A stretch of DNA of 64,000 bases. Source: Thalassobacillus sp043497085 (GTDB lineage Bacteria > Bacillota > Bacilli > Bacillales > Halobacillaceae). The number at the start of each line of letters is the position of its first letter. The stretch's first letter is position 1. The position numbers and the translations under genes are program-made. The notes beneath the pieces are model-generated. The model saw only the letters and a list, made by a program, of their open reading frames with translations, did not search any database and was not told where the DNA came from. This document shows positions 52,054 through 61,240 of this stretch, piece by piece. Location: NCBI GenBank assembly GCA_043497085.1, contig JBIEKI010000002.1, one strand, 5' to 3'.

Positions 52054-53016
52054 ATGTCTGAACAGAATTTGAATAAAGCGACCTTTGCTGGTGGCTGTTT
52101 CTGGTGCATGGTCGAGCCGTTTGATGAACGACCGGGTATAGAGAAGGTGGTTTCCGGATATACCGGCGGCCATACAGAAAATCCTACCTATGAAGATGTT
52201 TTTACGAAGGATACGGGGCATGTGGAAGCGGTAGAGATCACTTATAACCCTGAAATTTTTTCTTACGAACGACTGGTCGAAATATTTTGGCAGCAGATAG
52301 ACCCTACAGATCCGGGTGGACAATTCCATGATCGTGGGGAACATTATACAACTGCCATATTTTACCATGACAACGAACAAAAGCAAATAGCTGAAAACAG
52401 TAAGCGGAATTTAGAGGAAAGTGGCAAATTCAAAGACCCGGTTGTGACCAAAATACTGCCAGCTAAACCGTTCTACCCTGCTGAAGAAGCGCATCAGGAC
52501 TACTATAAAAAACAGTCGTTTCATTATAACCTTTATAAAAAAGGCTCAGGCCGAGCTGATTTCATCAAAGAAAACTGGAGTTATAAAAAGGACAAGGATG
52601 AACTGAAGCACCGTCTGACTGATATGCAGTATTTTGTCACCCAGGAAAATGGCACAGAACCGCCTTTCCAGAATGAATACAACGATCACGAGGAAGAGGG
52701 CATTTATGTAGATATCGTATCCGGGGAACCCTTATTTAGTTCTACGGATAAATACGATGCCGGCTGCGGATGGCCAAGCTTCACTAAACCTATTGAAAAA
52801 CAGCAAGTTGCCGAAAATACCGATACTTCTCACGGTATGATCCGCACCGAGGTGCGAAGCCATGAAGGAGATTCCCATCTGGGGCATGTATTTGAAGATG
52901 GTCCGAGAGATAAAGGCGGCCTAAGGTATTGTATTAATTCTGCAGCGCTAAAATTCGTCCCTAAGGAGAAAATGGAAGAAGAAGGGTATGGATATCTCCG
53001 TTATTTGTTTGATTGA
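52054..53016 (+). CDS. msrAB: Peptide methionine sulfoxide reductase MsrA-MsrB fusion
   Basis: Repairs both S- and R-methionine sulfoxides. The MsrA half (1-155) has the catalytic GGCFWC (Cys15) and GHVEAVEITYNP; the MsrB half (about 175-320) has YDAGCGWPSFTKP (a zinc cysteine pair position), HLGHVFEDGP and RYCINSAALKFVP with the catalytic cysteine. In B. subtilis these are two genes; fusion in the A-B order occurs in other Firmicutes. GGGAGG precedes ATG 52054. 320 aa. Confidence 0.95.
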   Translation: MSEQNLNKATFAGGCFWCMVEPFDERPGIEKVVSGYTGGHTENPTYEDVFTKDTGHVEAVEITYNPEIFSYERLVEIFWQQIDPTDPGGQFHDRGEHYTTAIFYHDNEQKQIAENSKRNLEESGKFKDPVVTKILPAKPFYPAEEAHQDYYKKQSFHYNLYKKGSGRADFIKENWSYKKDKDELKHRLTDMQYFVTQENGTEPPFQNEYNDHEEEGIYVDIVSGEPLFSSTDKYDAGCGWPSFTKPIEKQQVAENTDTSHGMIRTEVRSHEGDSHLGHVFEDGPRDKGGLRYCINSAALKFVPKEKMEEEGYGYLRYLFD

Positions 53017-53135
53017 TGGAATCCCTTATAGGTAACCGTTGGAAATAAAACGGAAATAACGTAGCTTTGAAACATTCAGTCGACACATGTAGAATTTGTC
53101 TTGTGGTTAGTGAAGAAATAAAAAGTTGATTAAAT

Positions 53136-53194
53136 AAAAAAGTGCCTGACCCTAATCTTTAGCGTATAAACGCATTGGGGGTCAGGCACTTTTT
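53136..53194. repeat. REP-like hairpin, GTGCCTGACCC family, copy 1
   Basis: AAAAAAGTGCCTGACCC pairs with GGGTCAGGCACTTTTT, closing a loop that contains AGCGTATAAACGCATT. Flanking A and T runs make it a bidirectional terminator as well. Two more copies lie at 53488 and 55259. Confidence 0.85.
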
Positions 53195-53195
53195 A

Positions 53196-53302
53196 TGAAA
53201 TTTTTTCTTACGAACGATTGGTCGAAATATTTTGACAGCAGATTGACCCTACAGGTCCGGGTGGACAATTCCATGATCGTGGGGAACATTATACAACTTC
53301 CA
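53196..53302 (+). pseudogene. 107-bp partial copy of msrA
   Basis: Bases 53196-53302 repeat 52251-52357 of msrA with about five substitutions (for example GACTGGTC to GATTGGTC and CAGATCC to CAGGTCC). The copy starts just after the first REP-like hairpin. It has no start or stop of its own and encodes only an internal slice of MsrA. A local duplication or a leftover of a lost paralogue. Confidence 0.88.
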
Positions 53303-53487
53303 TATACTTAATATATCGGCAAAATAAGGAGCATTTTTATGTATTTTAATTACAGGAAGTTCTAAAACTATTTAAAGCAAGTCACTTAAATAGTAATTAT
53401 AGAATTATTGTGTTAATGAACATAATCTCTTCTTGGTGTTAAATTTTCCCGATAATTCATATAATTCGTGGTATTCTTCTAATGAGA

Positions 53488-53547
53488 AAGTGTCTGACCC
53501 CCGGTGCGTTAATGCGTTACTCAGGTGCAGGTCAGGCACTTTTTTGA
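53488..53547. repeat. REP-like hairpin, copy 2
   Basis: AAAGTGTCTGACCCCCGGTG and AGGTGCAGGTCAGGCACTTT pair with some mismatches; the loop holds GCGTTAATGCGTTA. T run TTTTTT follows. Confidence 0.82.
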
Positions 53548-53946
53548 CAAGGGTTTTCGATGGTTATGGGTTACACTTTTGATTTATTTTGCGTAATACA
53601 TTGTATCTTGAATTTTCTTATTCGAAGACATTTTCATAAGCAAATTTATTTTTTTGCATTTTAAGAAATTCGACTTTTTGGCTAGTGAAACTTTTTTAAG
53701 CCATGAAAATAAAGTGTTTTGAAAGGAGAATTTCTATACATAATCCGCAAAAGGGTGAGGGTAATGGAAGACTCAATTTCAATAAAATGTTAAAATATAC
53801 ATAAATAAACACTAGAATATTTAAAGATAGTTCTTTTTTGATATAGGAAATAAAATTAAAGAATTTTAAAAGGTTAAGAGAAACTACTATATCCTTTAAT
53901 AAGAGTAGGAAGATGTTGATTGGAGATAATCAAGGAGGTATGTTTT
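53548..53946. other. AT-rich intergenic stretch
   Basis: About 400 bases of strongly AT-rich DNA with no credible gene. It leads into the ribosome site AAGGAGG at 53931. Its composition is clearly poorer in GC than the housekeeping regions on either side. Confidence 0.6.
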
Positions 53947-54297
53947 ATGGTAATGAAGAGGGTTGATGTTATAAAATATGTCAAGGAAAATGAGGGAAGA
54001 GCACTAAAAAAGGCAAGCGAAATTCTTAGTAAAGAAACAAGTATTCAAAGTTTTAATGGTATTGTAGGAGGTAAGAACGCAACATATAGTGTAGATCCTT
54101 TAGAGTATGAAACAGCTGAAAGCTATATTGAAGACTGGATGAGAAGCCACCATAAAAGGTATAACGATGAAAAAAACTTCTCATATAGAAAGTCTTCACA
54201 TAGAGTACATGATTTGTTAAAAGATAGTTTTGTAAAAAATTATATTGAGAATTACTTAGCACGAACATTTTTTAATAAGCATGAGAGAATAAATTAA
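53947..54297 (+). CDS. Unrecognised 116-aa protein in the AT-rich patch
   Basis: ATG 53947 follows AAGGAGG by 8 bases. The product is basic and hydrophilic: VMKRVDVIKYVKENEGRALK, an acidic middle (VDPLEYETAESYIEDWMRSH) and a basic end (LARTFFNKHERIN). No domain or membrane span is recognised. It stands before a membrane protein gene in a stretch that seems horizontally acquired. Confidence 0.65.
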   Translation: MVMKRVDVIKYVKENEGRALKKASEILSKETSIQSFNGIVGGKNATYSVDPLEYETAESYIEDWMRSHHKRYNDEKNFSYRKSSHRVHDLLKDSFVKNYIENYLARTFFNKHERIN

Positions 54298-54493
54298 CTA
54301 CTATATAAGTGATAAAGTTACTTCTATTTTCTATTAATCTACATAAAAGAGAATAGGATAAAAAAGAGTAGAAGCCGGAGAAAAACAAATTGAACTTGGT
54401 GTTTCCTACCGCTTGACATTTTTTGTAGATTAGAGGCACTTTTTATATACTGTCATTCTTAGTTTCCTATAAAAAATAATGAAAATTAAATGA

Positions 54494-55258
54494 GTGAATA
54501 AAGAAATGATACCGAAGATATCTAAAGAAATAAAAAAAATAAGAAATAAAAAGGATGCTTTAATTGAATTACTAAACAGAATAATTAGTCTGTTGTTTAT
54601 TATCCTATTATATATTCTGAGTTTAGTAATATTTTACTTATTTGGAGTGGAGATTGAAAATAAATTATTGTATCATATATTAGCTATTATTTTTATTGCT
54701 GTAACCACACTAAATACCTTTAATAAAAGAGTTGTTCAAATTATTTTAGGTTTTATTGGGAAGGTGTTCGTTGCAATTATAATTACACAGGTTTTGTTAC
54801 TATCGTATGTAATTGCGCCGTTTTTTGGAGCATTTTTAATTGATAACGTGATTGATGCAAAGGCATATTCGTTAACAGGAATTGTAGTTTATTTTGCTCT
54901 TTTTATAATAGTTTCTACAACATTGTCTGGTTGTTTTGTTTTATTTCTAAGAAAAAAACCTCAATTTATTTTTTCAACATTTAAGGAGATTGGACTTATA
55001 GATCTTACATTTGTAGAAGAGTTCTATGATAGATACATTGATAATTTAATTAGAATATTATATCTTGTTATCCTGATTTTTTCAGGAACTTTAACTTTCA
55101 TAATTTCATTTGTACCTTTATTTTTTGAGCTTTCTAACGCTAATGAAGAATCATTATCTTTTAAAAATAAACCCACCTTTTTTGCAATTTTAACTATATT
55201 GTTACAAGTAGTATTTCACGGGCAGATAGCTGGTGTTACTAGCAAAATAAAAAAATAA
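54494..55258 (+). CDS. Unrecognised polytopic membrane protein
   Basis: A 254-aa protein with about six hydrophobic segments (for example IISLLFIILLYILSLVIFYL, VFVAIIITQVLLLSYVIAPF, GIVVYFALFIIVSTTLSGCF and ILYLVILIFSGTLTFIISFV), after a basic N-terminal helix (KISKEIKKIRNKKDALIELL). The start is uncertain: GTG 54494 or ATG 54506, neither with a good ribosome site. Codon use is very AT-rich. It converges with the OLD-family gene, with a REP-like hairpin between them. Confidence 0.65.
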   Translation: MNKEMIPKISKEIKKIRNKKDALIELLNRIISLLFIILLYILSLVIFYLFGVEIENKLLYHILAIIFIAVTTLNTFNKRVVQIILGFIGKVFVAIIITQVLLLSYVIAPFFGAFLIDNVIDAKAYSLTGIVVYFALFIIVSTTLSGCFVLFLRKKPQFIFSTFKEIGLIDLTFVEEFYDRYIDNLIRILYLVILIFSGTLTFIISFVPLFFELSNANEESLSFKNKPTFFAILTILLQVVFHGQIAGVTSKIKK

Positions 55259-55316
55259 AATGACGGTGCGCCACTACGCTAATGCTTTAGTACGGTGGGG
55301 GTCAGACACCGTCATT
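55259..55316. repeat. REP-like hairpin, copy 3, between convergent genes
   Basis: AATGACGGTG and CACCGTCATT pair; the right side contains GGTGGGGGTCAGACACCG and the loop CTACGCTAATGCTTTAGTA resembles those of copies 1 and 2. It probably terminates both the membrane gene and the minus-strand ATPase gene. Confidence 0.75.
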
Positions 55317-55347
55317 ATACACCCTTGTAAGAGTGAGGGAGGATTTA

Positions 55348-57111
55348 TTATTTATTAGCGTAATAATATTCCATATCCCATAAATCATGTTCTTGCAAAT
55401 CGTTGTCAATAATATGTTGGTTCACCTTTTTAATAATAGATGTCATATCAACGTATTCATTATCACATGAGGTAACAGAACCTTCTTTTAAAATGTACTG
55501 AATTAGGTCTAAGAATCTAATAGTATTAAAATTCTCCTCTTTAAAATATTTCCACGCTTCATAAGGTTTGGAACTCCCTTTTATGCCATCTAAGAACTCT
55601 CCTTCAAAATTTGGGATAGAAATAAATGTTTTTATCTCTAAACCTCTCTGTTTTCCTTTCGTTACTTCATCAATGATCTTTTCATTGTTTGTCCATGCAC
55701 CATTTCTTACCTTTTTCCCTTTTTTTAGAGTGGTTGGGTTATCGGAATCGTGAAGTATTGAGTAGGGTACTGAAAAATGGTTAAGAATTTTAGATACTGT
55801 GACTATGTTAGATTTTCCAAGACAGTTTAAAATGTGTAAGGAGGACTCAACTTTTCCATCTTTAATTAAAGATCTAACGACAGAATATTCAGTTTCACCT
55901 TCAACTAGGAGGTTCTGTTTTGCAAAAAAGAATTCGTTTATATATGGATTACTGAAGTTCATCATTTTTAAGTTTTCTCGATCATCTTGTGTAAAACCCG
56001 CTGCTTCGGTTGAAAAAGTTTTAACTGTTCTATTAGCACTTACTTCTTTTTCAATACGAATTATAGTAGTATGGTCTTTTGTCAGATCTATGAACATAGG
56101 AGAGTGTGTTGTCCCCATAACCTGCCAATTTTCTAATTCAGCGATAGAATAGAGTGCTTCACGTGCCTCTCTAATAGCAGATGGGTGTAAGAAGGCTTCT
56201 GGTTCCTCTATCAGAAGTATTTTAGGTTTAGATGAATCAATTGCACTTTTCCCTACTTTATGCCTTCCAGTCTCAGCTAACATTTTTAAAGCAGACCAAA
56301 GAAACGTTCTTTGTAATCCCGTCCCATGGTGGGATAGTGGTACCTTATGTGTAGTGCTATCTGCTGAAGCTTCTTTACTTCCTATTCTTATAAAACTACC
56401 TGAATTTATAAGTTTCTCAGGTGCTATTGTACTTGATTTGACGTCCAATTCAACGTGATCAAATTCAGGGAATATTTTAGCAAGATCCTCTGCTATCTTA
56501 TTTGTGGACTGTAATATATCGTCTTCAATTTCTTCTTTAACACTCTTGCCTAACTCCTCGATTTGATTAAGTAGTGTTAATAAGTTAGAATCGTCCTTTT
56601 TTAAATTAGATTTTATCGCTTCTGTTAAAATTGATAAAATCTTACTTTCTAATTCAGTCGGATTATCAAGAGGTGAGATTTTTAAAGGGGTAGGAATCTT
56701 ACTTGTTAATATAGAGTCAAATCCCCCGGTACCATTTTTAGTGAATTTATCTAATCCTGGATCATAGGAATATTTATCTCTTGTTCCACCTGGGGTTGTC
56801 CAACGGTATTGAACTTTAATGCAGTTTTTGTAATTTAACTCTCCATCATTATAAATCCATTTTTGTGCGATTTCTTCTGTTGTAACGTCCTCAAATATTC
56901 CAGTTATAATCGGAATGTTATCCGTCTTTTCTTGGTAGAAATCTTTTATATCCAATTTAGATGAAGAAGTGGCAAAAGCTTCGTATGCACTTAAAATGGT
57001 GGTTTTCCCTACATTGTTATTACCAATCAATACTATAATATCATCAATCTTTATCCTTACTGGTTCACCTATCCCCCTGAAGTTCTCTACAATAATCTCT
57101 GAAAGTTTCAC
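55348..57111 (-). CDS. OLD-family ATPase with TOPRIM nuclease domain
   Basis: An overcoming-lysogenization-defect type protein: an ABC/SMC-like ATPase with a C-terminal TOPRIM nuclease. Walker A GNNNVGKTT lies at 30-38 after VENFRGIGEPVRI; Walker B ILLIEEPEAFLHPS near 297, followed by TTHSPMFIDL; TOPRIM begins LLVEGETEYSVVRSL near 402. Such proteins act alone (class 1, anti-phage in P2) or with a UvrD helicase (Gabija-type); no helicase is adjacent, so class 1 is more likely. GTG start 57111 follows AAAGGGAG. 587 aa, AT-rich. Confidence 0.88.
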   Translation of the reverse strand: MKLSEIIVENFRGIGEPVRIKIDDIIVLIGNNNVGKTTILSAYEAFATSSSKLDIKDFYQEKTDNIPIITGIFEDVTTEEIAQKWIYNDGELNYKNCIKVQYRWTTPGGTRDKYSYDPGLDKFTKNGTGGFDSILTSKIPTPLKISPLDNPTELESKILSILTEAIKSNLKKDDSNLLTLLNQIEELGKSVKEEIEDDILQSTNKIAEDLAKIFPEFDHVELDVKSSTIAPEKLINSGSFIRIGSKEASADSTTHKVPLSHHGTGLQRTFLWSALKMLAETGRHKVGKSAIDSSKPKILLIEEPEAFLHPSAIREAREALYSIAELENWQVMGTTHSPMFIDLTKDHTTIIRIEKEVSANRTVKTFSTEAAGFTQDDRENLKMMNFSNPYINEFFFAKQNLLVEGETEYSVVRSLIKDGKVESSLHILNCLGKSNIVTVSKILNHFSVPYSILHDSDNPTTLKKGKKVRNGAWTNNEKIIDEVTKGKQRGLEIKTFISIPNFEGEFLDGIKGSSKPYEAWKYFKEENFNTIRFLDLIQYILKEGSVTSCDNEYVDMTSIIKKVNQHIIDNDLQEHDLWDMEYYYANK

Positions 57112-57525
57112 TGACCCAACTCCCTTTTAAAATATTTAAACCCTTATATTTCCAATAATAACATATTATGTGTAAATGGAGAGGGGAAGATTATATAAAG
57201 GAACTATTATTAGCCACAAATAATATGATGTAAACTAGAGTATAATAACTTTAGTTAAGATAGCATTGAAGAATCTACAAATAACTTATCTCAATTATTT
57301 TGTATTATGTGTTTATAAGGAGGTAGTGAAGGTAAACTCACCGACATCCCATTGTATTGCCACATACACTCCGGACACGTCGTGTTCGTGAACAGAAATG
57401 AGGTTAAATCTTCCGTGAGGATTTAATAGAATGATGTATATAAAGGTAGCCCAGAGATCAACTCTGGGCTATTGATATCCTATCATATTAAACAACAATA
57501 ATTGTTATTAGCAATTCTTATTGTT
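57112..57525. other. Intergenic region after the AT-rich patch
   Basis: About 410 bases. The first 180 are AT-rich and presumably hold the promoter of the OLD gene. From 57320 composition changes; a ribosome-site-like AAGGAGG leads only to a 21-codon frame. TAGCCCAGAG and CTCTGGGCTA (57447-57471) form a perfect 10-bp hairpin without a strong T run. No gene is supported. Confidence 0.5.
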
Positions 57526-58215
57526 TTATCGTCTGTTGCGGCTTCTTGTCCCTGTCGTATTCTTCGAGTTTTCATTAATCCAGCTGGTTTTTCTCTCTGG
57601 ACCTGAGTCTCCACTTTGTGACATATCAACATTTTCAAGTGGGTCTCTGCTATGGCTTGTTTCATTATTTACTATATTATTTGGATACATTGATTTATTT
57701 TCTGTCTTGTTAGTCAGAAATGTACGATAGACTTTTTCTTCATTCTTTTCGTTCGCTTCTACCAGTACAATGGTTTTTCCATCTTTTAAATATTGTTCAT
57801 ACTGTTTGGCTTCTGCCTCTGGCATACCAGCTCCTACCATGGCTCCGACGATTCCTCCGCCGCCGGCACCGATGCCTGCACCAGATAGTGCTGCTGCAAT
57901 CGGGCCAGCCGCTGCAATTTGCCCGATCCCTGGAATAGCCAAAAGACCAAGCCCTGTTATTAAACCGGCGATGCCGCCAAGAATACCGCCAGAAGCAGCT
58001 CCGATTCCGGCCCCTTTACCGGCATTTTTACCCCGGCCGCCTTTATTTGATGTAACGGTGGTATCTGTTTCATCTTCCAGCACATTCACCTTATTTTTAT
58101 CCTGGGCAAAGACAGAAATGTCATTACCGCTGTAACCGTGATTCTGTAAATCTCTGATTGCTCGTTCTGCGTCTCCCACGTGAGAGAATACGCCTCCAAT
58201 GAGCTTTTTATCCAT
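57526..58215 (-). CDS. YflT-type general stress protein with Gly/Ala-rich core
   Basis: A YflT-like N-terminal domain (IGGVFSHVGDAERAIRDLQN HGYSGNDISVFAQD in two pieces) is followed by a Gly/Ala-rich hydrophobic middle (about 80-135, GIGAASGGILGGIAGLITGL) that could be membrane-associated, a second short domain (KTIVLVEANEKNEEKVYRTF) and a polar tail. Related proteins belong to general stress regulons. The start is ATG 58215 or the ATG pair at 58224-58227, all after AAAGGAGG. On the minus strand GGGTAT (58261-58256) resembles a sigma-B -10, but no convincing -35 was found. Confidence 0.78.
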   Translation of the reverse strand: MDKKLIGGVFSHVGDAERAIRDLQNHGYSGNDISVFAQDKNKVNVLEDETDTTVTSNKGGRGKNAGKGAGIGAASGGILGGIAGLITGLGLLAIPGIGQIAAAGPIAAALSGAGIGAGGGGIVGAMVGAGMPEAEAKQYEQYLKDGKTIVLVEANEKNEEKVYRTFLTNKTENKSMYPNNIVNNETSHSRDPLENVDMSQSGDSGPERKTSWINENSKNTTGTRSRNRR

Positions 58216-58485
58216 AATCTCCATCATCCTCCTTTGTATTTGTACACGTTAACCCATACCCCGTTAACAGAAAATGTATGCATTCAGTTATAAGCTAAAA
58301 TAGCCTAAGCAGTGTCGGTATTTCTTTTTCATCGTCACGATCTGTATTTATATCCACCCATAAAAAAGTCTCGCATGGTTAATATAGGAATAGAGTTTTG
58401 TATGTTAAATGTTAGAAAGCAACCTTTAAGTGGTATGGGAGATAAGATAACAGAAATAAGCAGGGATGACTAAGGAGAGATACGG

Positions 58486-59553
58486 ATGTGGGCAAAGCAA
58501 CCTTTTTTTAAATATAGTACAGCTATTATCTTGATATTGATCATTGTATTTTTATTAAAAATCCTCAATGTTTTTGAACCAATTAAAACAATGATTGGCA
58601 GCATCTTTTACCCAATATTGATAGCAGGATTCCTTTACTACATCCTGAAACCATTTGTTCATATGATAGCTAAGATCAAATATATCCCAAAAGGGCTAGC
58701 GATTCTAATGGTATATGCAGGGATAGCGGGTATTATTTATGCTGCTTCTTTATTGTTAGCTGGAACGATCCAGAAACAGGTTTCTAAACTTACAAAAAAT
58801 TTGCCCCAGGATTTGAAAAAAACAGCTGAGAAGACAGAACAAACCATAGAGCAAAATGATATGGGTATGATTTCAATCAGCAGCCTCAGACAGAAAGCCG
58901 CCAGCTTTTCAGGAGACATGGTCAAGCAGCTCGGAGACAATATCACTGAAGTTCTTGGCACGTTGACTGGTGCTGCCACTGTACTTATCCTGGTGCCATT
59001 CGTTTTATTTTATTTTTTAAAAGACGATCATCGCTTTGTACCCTTTATGTTAAGGTTCATTCCAGAAAAGCATGAGGGGGAAGGGAAGAAGATATTAAGG
59101 AATATTGATCAGACTTTAGCCGCTTATATCATAGGTCAGATTACTGTGGCTGTGGTTGATGGGATACTGATGTATATAGGTTATTTAATTATTGGGCTTG
59201 ATTATGCTCTGGTATTAGGTATATTTGTAATTCTAACAGCCGTTGTTCCGTTTTTCGGTCCAATGATTGGAGTTCTGCCAGCGATCGTTGTAGCCTTGAC
59301 CCAGGAGCCGATGATGGTAGTGTATGTTTTAATCACATTGGGCGTAGTTCAACAGTTGGAAGGGAATCTGGTTGCCCCGGTGGTACTCGGAAACCGCTTA
59401 TCTGTCCATCCACTGACAATAATCCTGCTTTTATTAGTGGCTTTTGCTGTGTATGGATTCATCGGTATGCTGATTGCTATTCCAGTATACTCCGTTTTGA
59501 AGGTTACAATAAAGAACTTGTATGAATTCTATCGGCTGCGTAAAATCATGTAA
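58486..59553 (+). CDS. AI-2E family (PF01594) membrane protein
   Basis: A polytopic permease-like protein of 355 aa with about eight spans: three N-terminal helices, a cytoplasmic or exposed loop (QVSKLTKNLPQDLKKTAEKT) and five C-terminal helices. ILRNIDQTLAAYIIGQITVA, YALVLGIFVILTAVVPFFGP and LEGNLVAPVVLGNRLSVHPL are the PF01594 signature. Members export autoinducer-like molecules or act as Na+/H+ antiporters, so substrate is open. AAGGAGAG precedes ATG 58486; terminator follows. Confidence 0.87.
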   Translation: MWAKQPFFKYSTAIILILIIVFLLKILNVFEPIKTMIGSIFYPILIAGFLYYILKPFVHMIAKIKYIPKGLAILMVYAGIAGIIYAASLLLAGTIQKQVSKLTKNLPQDLKKTAEKTEQTIEQNDMGMISISSLRQKAASFSGDMVKQLGDNITEVLGTLTGAATVLILVPFVLFYFLKDDHRFVPFMLRFIPEKHEGEGKKILRNIDQTLAAYIIGQITVAVVDGILMYIGYLIIGLDYALVLGIFVILTAVVPFFGPMIGVLPAIVVALTQEPMMVVYVLITLGVVQQLEGNLVAPVVLGNRLSVHPLTIILLLLVAFAVYGFIGMLIAIPVYSVLKVTIKNLYEFYRLRKIM

Positions 59554-59573
59554 GCTGCTTTTCATAAGTATTT

Positions 59574-59602
59574 AGGACGCGTTCAAAACGCGTCCTTTCT
59601 TT
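59574..59602 (+). terminator. Terminator of the AI-2E family gene
   Basis: AGGACGCGTT pairs with AACGCGTCCT around CAA, followed by TTCTTTG. Confidence 0.88.
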
Positions 59603-59675
59603 GTTGTACCTGGCTTTTCCCATCCACGAGCCAGGAATATGGATAGTATACTTCAACCCTAGCGAAGCAAAAGAA

Positions 59676-59707
59676 GAATGAGCCGACACCCTTTTGTCGG
59701 CTCATTC
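59676..59707 (-). terminator. Terminator of the BCCT gene
   Basis: GAATGAGCCGACA pairs with TGTCGGCTCATTC; on the minus strand it is followed by TTCTTTTGC. It lies 13 bases after the BCCT stop. Confidence 0.85.
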
Positions 59708-59719
59708 GTTATGTTTCTG

Positions 59720-61240
59720 TTACCCTGTCTTTGTTTTTTCATCGTGCTCCTCTTTTTTACGTTCCAGTTCTGCTTTGTCTGCTCTCAAGGCTTTATACAG
59801 GGAGTAGACCATTAAGAGCATGATGATTGAAAATGGGAAAGCGGCTGATATTAAGGCGTTTTGTAATGCTTGCAGTCCCCCTGTATAAAGCAGTACAGCG
59901 GCTGTTGCGGACTGGGCAATCCCCCAGGCAAATTTGACAGCTTTAGGAGGATTCAAAGAACCATTCGTCGTCTGCATCCCGAGCACGAAAGTTGCTGAGT
60001 CAGCTGACGTAATAAAAAAGGTTGCGATCAACAGCATTGCGATAATGGATAACAGTACACTTAAAGGATATTGATCAAATACACCGAACAGCATCTGTTC
60101 TGGTGCAAGGCCAGCCAGGTCGACACCTGCATCCTGCTTGACTATTGCGGAACTTCCAAACGCTGAAAACCATAAAAAACTTACCAGCGATGGAACAATT
60201 AAAACACCAGAGAGAAACTCACGGATAGAGCGTCCTTTAGAAACCCTGGCAATGAATATACCAACAAATGGGGACCATGCAATCCACCATGCCCAGAAGA
60301 AAACTGTCCAGTCTTTGATCCAGGTCTGTTGTTCTTCATTGTTTGGAGCAACCCGGAGACTTTCTTTAGGTAAAGATTGGAGATATGCTCCAAGAGAGTC
60401 CACAAGCATATTCATGATATATAAGGTCGGACCCAGGATGAGCATGATTAAGAATAAGGTGAAGGCTAGCCCCATGTTAGCATTACTTAAATACTTGATA
60501 CCTTTACTTATTCCGGTGTAAGCCGAAATCATGAATAAAACTGTAACGACTGCGATAATCAGTAATTGAATCCCGAAGCCCTTGTCGATGCCAGTCAGAT
60601 AGGTTATACCCCCATTGATTTGAGCGGCTCCGAAACCAAGGGTGGTCGCAACCCCTACAATGGTGGCAAATACTGCAATGACATCGATAAAGGTTCCCCA
60701 ATGACCTTTCATTTTATTTCCAAAGATTGGTTCCAGTGTGGCACTGACCAATCCAGGTGCCCCGCGGCGGAATTTAAAATAAGCTAACACCAGAGCGACT
60801 ATGGCGTAGATCCCCCAGGCATGGATGCCATAATGGAAAAAGGTAATCCGCATTGCATCAGCCAGGGCTTCGGGTGTGCCTGGTTCAGCAACAGGAGGAT
60901 TCGTGATGTACTGCTGGATAGGTGCTGCTGCCCCATAAAAAACCAGCCCGATTCCCATTCCGGCGCTGAATAACATGGCAAACCAGGTTGGATAGCTATA
61001 GTCCGGTTTGTCTTCCGGTTTTCCAAGCTTCATTTTGCCATAAGGACTTACGATCATGTATAAACAGAAAACTACAAATAGGGTAACGATCAATAAATAA
61101 TACCAGCCAAAATGAACAGAAATGTACGACTGGATGTTGCTTGTGATCTTCTCCAAATTAGTAGGAGCAATAGAGCCCCAAACTACAGAAAATAAAGTAA
61201 TTGCAAGCGTAATCCAAAAAACTGAAGTTACCTGTTTCAT
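59720..61240 (-). CDS. opuD: BCCT-family glycine betaine/choline transporter (OpuD-like)
   Basis: A sodium-coupled importer of betaine-type osmoprotectants, twelve membrane spans. FSAGMGIGLVFYGAAAPIQQ is the glycine-rich GxG motif of TM3 that marks sodium-coupled members, and FFWAWWIAWSPFVGIFIARV is the tryptophan-box signature of the substrate site. A charged C-terminal tail (ELERKKEEHDEKTKTG) fits an osmosensing tail. Length 506 aa (B. subtilis OpuD 512). GAAAGGAG precedes ATG 61240. Suits a salt-exposed habitat. Confidence 0.93.
   Translation of the reverse strand: MKQVTSVFWITLAITLFSVVWGSIAPTNLEKITSNIQSYISVHFGWYYLLIVTLFVVFCLYMIVSPYGKMKLGKPEDKPDYSYPTWFAMLFSAGMGIGLVFYGAAAPIQQYITNPPVAEPGTPEALADAMRITFFHYGIHAWGIYAIVALVLAYFKFRRGAPGLVSATLEPIFGNKMKGHWGTFIDVIAVFATIVGVATTLGFGAAQINGGITYLTGIDKGFGIQLLIIAVVTVLFMISAYTGISKGIKYLSNANMGLAFTLFLIMLILGPTLYIMNMLVDSLGAYLQSLPKESLRVAPNNEEQQTWIKDWTVFFWAWWIAWSPFVGIFIARVSKGRSIREFLSGVLIVPSLVSFLWFSAFGSSAIVKQDAGVDLAGLAPEQMLFGVFDQYPLSVLLSIIAMLLIATFFITSADSATFVLGMQTTNGSLNPPKAVKFAWGIAQSATAAVLLYTGGLQALQNALISAAFPFSIIMLLMVYSLYKALRADKAELERKKEEHDEKTKTG

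Noticed and set aside
57320..57420. 21-codon frame after AAGGAGGTAGTG
   Set aside because: Although a ribosome-site-like sequence is present, the frame is very short, has no terminator or promoter and no recognisable product; likely a remnant.
58251..58270. Sigma-B promoter before the YflT-type gene
   Set aside because: GGGTAT is present on the minus strand but no GTTT-type -35 lies 12-15 bases upstream, so I did not list it as a feature.
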